52,330 nucleotides of DNA from Paracoccaceae bacterium (lineage in GTDB: Bacteria; Pseudomonadota; Alphaproteobacteria; Rhodobacterales; Rhodobacteraceae). A program made the translations under genes and the position numbers. Numbering within the stretch: position 1 is the first letter of the stretch; every line of letters begins with the position of its first letter. The stretch spans positions 1-52,330 of the forward strand of contig JAGWVA010000025.1 of the NCBI GenBank assembly GCA_028875855.1. Reading direction: 5' to 3'. A model generated the notes under the pieces. The model saw only the letters and a list, made by a program, of their open reading frames with translations, made no database searches and was not told where the DNA came from. Shown one piece after another: positions 51,433 through 52,330 of the stretch.

Positions 51433-52330
51433 ATGAAACTGATCACAACAACCGAAGAGCTGGCCCGCTTTTGCGAGGCCGCCAAAGCCGCCCCCTATGT
51501 CACCGTCGATACCGAGTTCCTGCGTGAGCGGACCTATTGGTCCAAGCTCTGCCTCGTGCAGCTCGCGATCCCGCCCGCCAAAGGCGGCGACGCGGTTCTG
51601 GTCGATCCGCTGGCCGAGGGGCTGTCGCTCGAGCCGCTTTACGATCTTTTCCGCGACACATCGACGATGAAGGTCTTCCACGCCGCGCGGCAGGATCTCG
51701 AGATCTTCTTCGTCGAGGGCAAGGTCTTCCCCGAGCCGCTGTTCGACACGCAGGTGGCCGCGATGGTCTGCGGCTTCGGCGAGCAGGTCGGCTACGAGAC
51801 GCTGGTGCGCAAGATCGCCAAGGAGTCGCTCGACAAGACCTCGCGCTTTACCGACTGGTCGCATCGCCCGCTGTCGGAGGCGCAACTGAGCTACGCGCTG
51901 GCCGATGTGACCCATCTGCGGGTGATCTACGAAGCGCTCTCGGACCAGATCGCGGCTTCGGGCCGGCAGAAATGGGTGGCCGAGGAACTGGGTGTTCTGA
52001 CCGATCCCGCGACCTATACGATCGACCCGGCCGAGGCCTGGCAGCGGGTGAAGACGCGGACGAATTCCGGCAAGTTCCTGGCCATCGTGCGCGAACTCGC
52101 GCGCTTCCGTGAGGAATACGCCCAGTCGCGCAACATCCCGCGCTCGCGCGTTTACAAGGATGACGCGCTGCTGGAACTGGCCTCGACCCGGCCGACGACG
52201 CTGGAGGAACTGGGCCGCTCGCGCCTGCTTCTGCGCGAGGCGCGGCGGGGCGAGATCGCCGAGGGCGTGCTTGCGGCGGTGAAGGCCGGGCTTGCGGTGA
52301 AGCCCGAGGACGCGCCCAAGCCCGATGTGA
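51433..52330 (+). CDS. rnd: Ribonuclease D, cut by the window end
   Basis: 299 codons visible of about 385. The DEDD exonuclease residues are in VTVDTEFLRE (Asp, Glu), FHAARQDLEIF (Asp) and YALADVTHL (Asp). The HRDC domain begins near residue 210 (SGKFLAIVRELARFREE). It trims tRNA 3' ends. The order purM-purN-rnd is usual in Rhodobacteraceae. Confidence 0.93.
   Translation, partial: MKLITTTEELARFCEAAKAAPYVTVDTEFLRERTYWSKLCLVQLAIPPAKGGDAVLVDPLAEGLSLEPLYDLFRDTSTMKVFHAARQDLEIFFVEGKVFPEPLFDTQVAAMVCGFGEQVGYETLVRKIAKESLDKTSRFTDWSHRPLSEAQLSYALADVTHLRVIYEALSDQIAASGRQKWVAEELGVLTDPATYTIDPAEAWQRVKTRTNSGKFLAIVRELARFREEYAQSRNIPRSRVYKDDALLELASTRPTTLEELGRSRLLLREARRGEIAEGVLAAVKAGLAVKPEDAPKPDV

Overview
The window reads as a piece of chromosome from a high-GC alphaproteobacterium, most likely Rhodobacteraceae/Paracoccaceae. 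The right-hand part (about 24.1-52.3 kb) is GC-rich and tightly packed. It carries a purM-purN-rnd order, an H-NS/HvrA-type protein, tRNA-Asn(GUU) and tRNA-Ile2(CAU), and many 4-nt start/stop overlaps. The left part (1-24 kb) is mosaic accessory DNA ending at a tRNA-Asn gene. It holds an IS66-type insertion sequence end, a visibly lower-GC catabolic block (about 0.2-14.2 kb), a GC-rich preT-preA pair, decayed DNA with a nagA remnant, and an integrative mobilizable element. Genus and species cannot be fixed from the sequence alone. Layout, left to right. 1-181: end of an IS66-family element. 514-2741 (minus): a GntR/FadR regulator with two winged-helix domains, followed by an ABC solute-binding-protein homologue that has no signal peptide. 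2956-7205 (plus): a PotABCD-type ABC importer (Tat-exported binding protein, two permeases, ATPase). 7207-11852 (plus, same operon): type-II asparaginase-like amidohydrolase, dihydropyrimidinase/hydantoinase, PgdA/PuuE-type deacetylase-fold hydrolase (candidate cyclic imidase), a small Cys protein and a G3E (CobW-like) GTPase. 12164-13414 (minus): M20 N-carbamoyl-amino-acid hydrolase; next to it a RutR-like TetR regulator (plus). 14358-17009 (minus): PreT-PreA dihydropyrimidine dehydrogenase. Together these genes can encode uptake, ring reduction, ring opening and carbamoyl removal for pyrimidines, hydantoins or cyclic imides. 17010-18422: no intact gene, with a nagA relic. 18423-21497: MobC/MbeC-like protein and a ColE1 MbeA-type (HEN) relaxase that contains two out-of-frame nested coding regions, as in ColE1. 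21938-23836 (minus): tyrosine integrase next to tRNA-Asn (23960-24034), the probable attachment site. Backbone from 24.1 kb. Metallo-beta-lactamase-fold hydrolase, EnvZ-like histidine kinase and AlkK-like acyl-CoA ligase come first. A three-subunit molybdenum hydroxylase follows with its own MoaD/ThiS-like protein. A divergent hexuronate regulon comes next: on the minus strand three Gfo/Idh/MocA dehydrogenases, a sugar ABC importer and UxuA; on the plus strand a GntR regulator, UxaC, a fructuronate-reductase-type dehydrogenase and a KDG-type kinase. Two near-identical palindromes lie in the shared promoter. The end of the window has YbaK, an IMPACT-domain protein, a YgiD-type dioxygenase, a divergent LysR regulator, the H-NS-like gene, tRNA-Ile2, a cupin, purM, purN and the start of rnd. 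The observations judged most worth following are the signal-less binding-protein paralogue paired with a double-HTH regulator, the small Cys protein/GTPase pair in an amidohydrolase operon, and the chromosomal ColE1-like mobilization module with nested genes.
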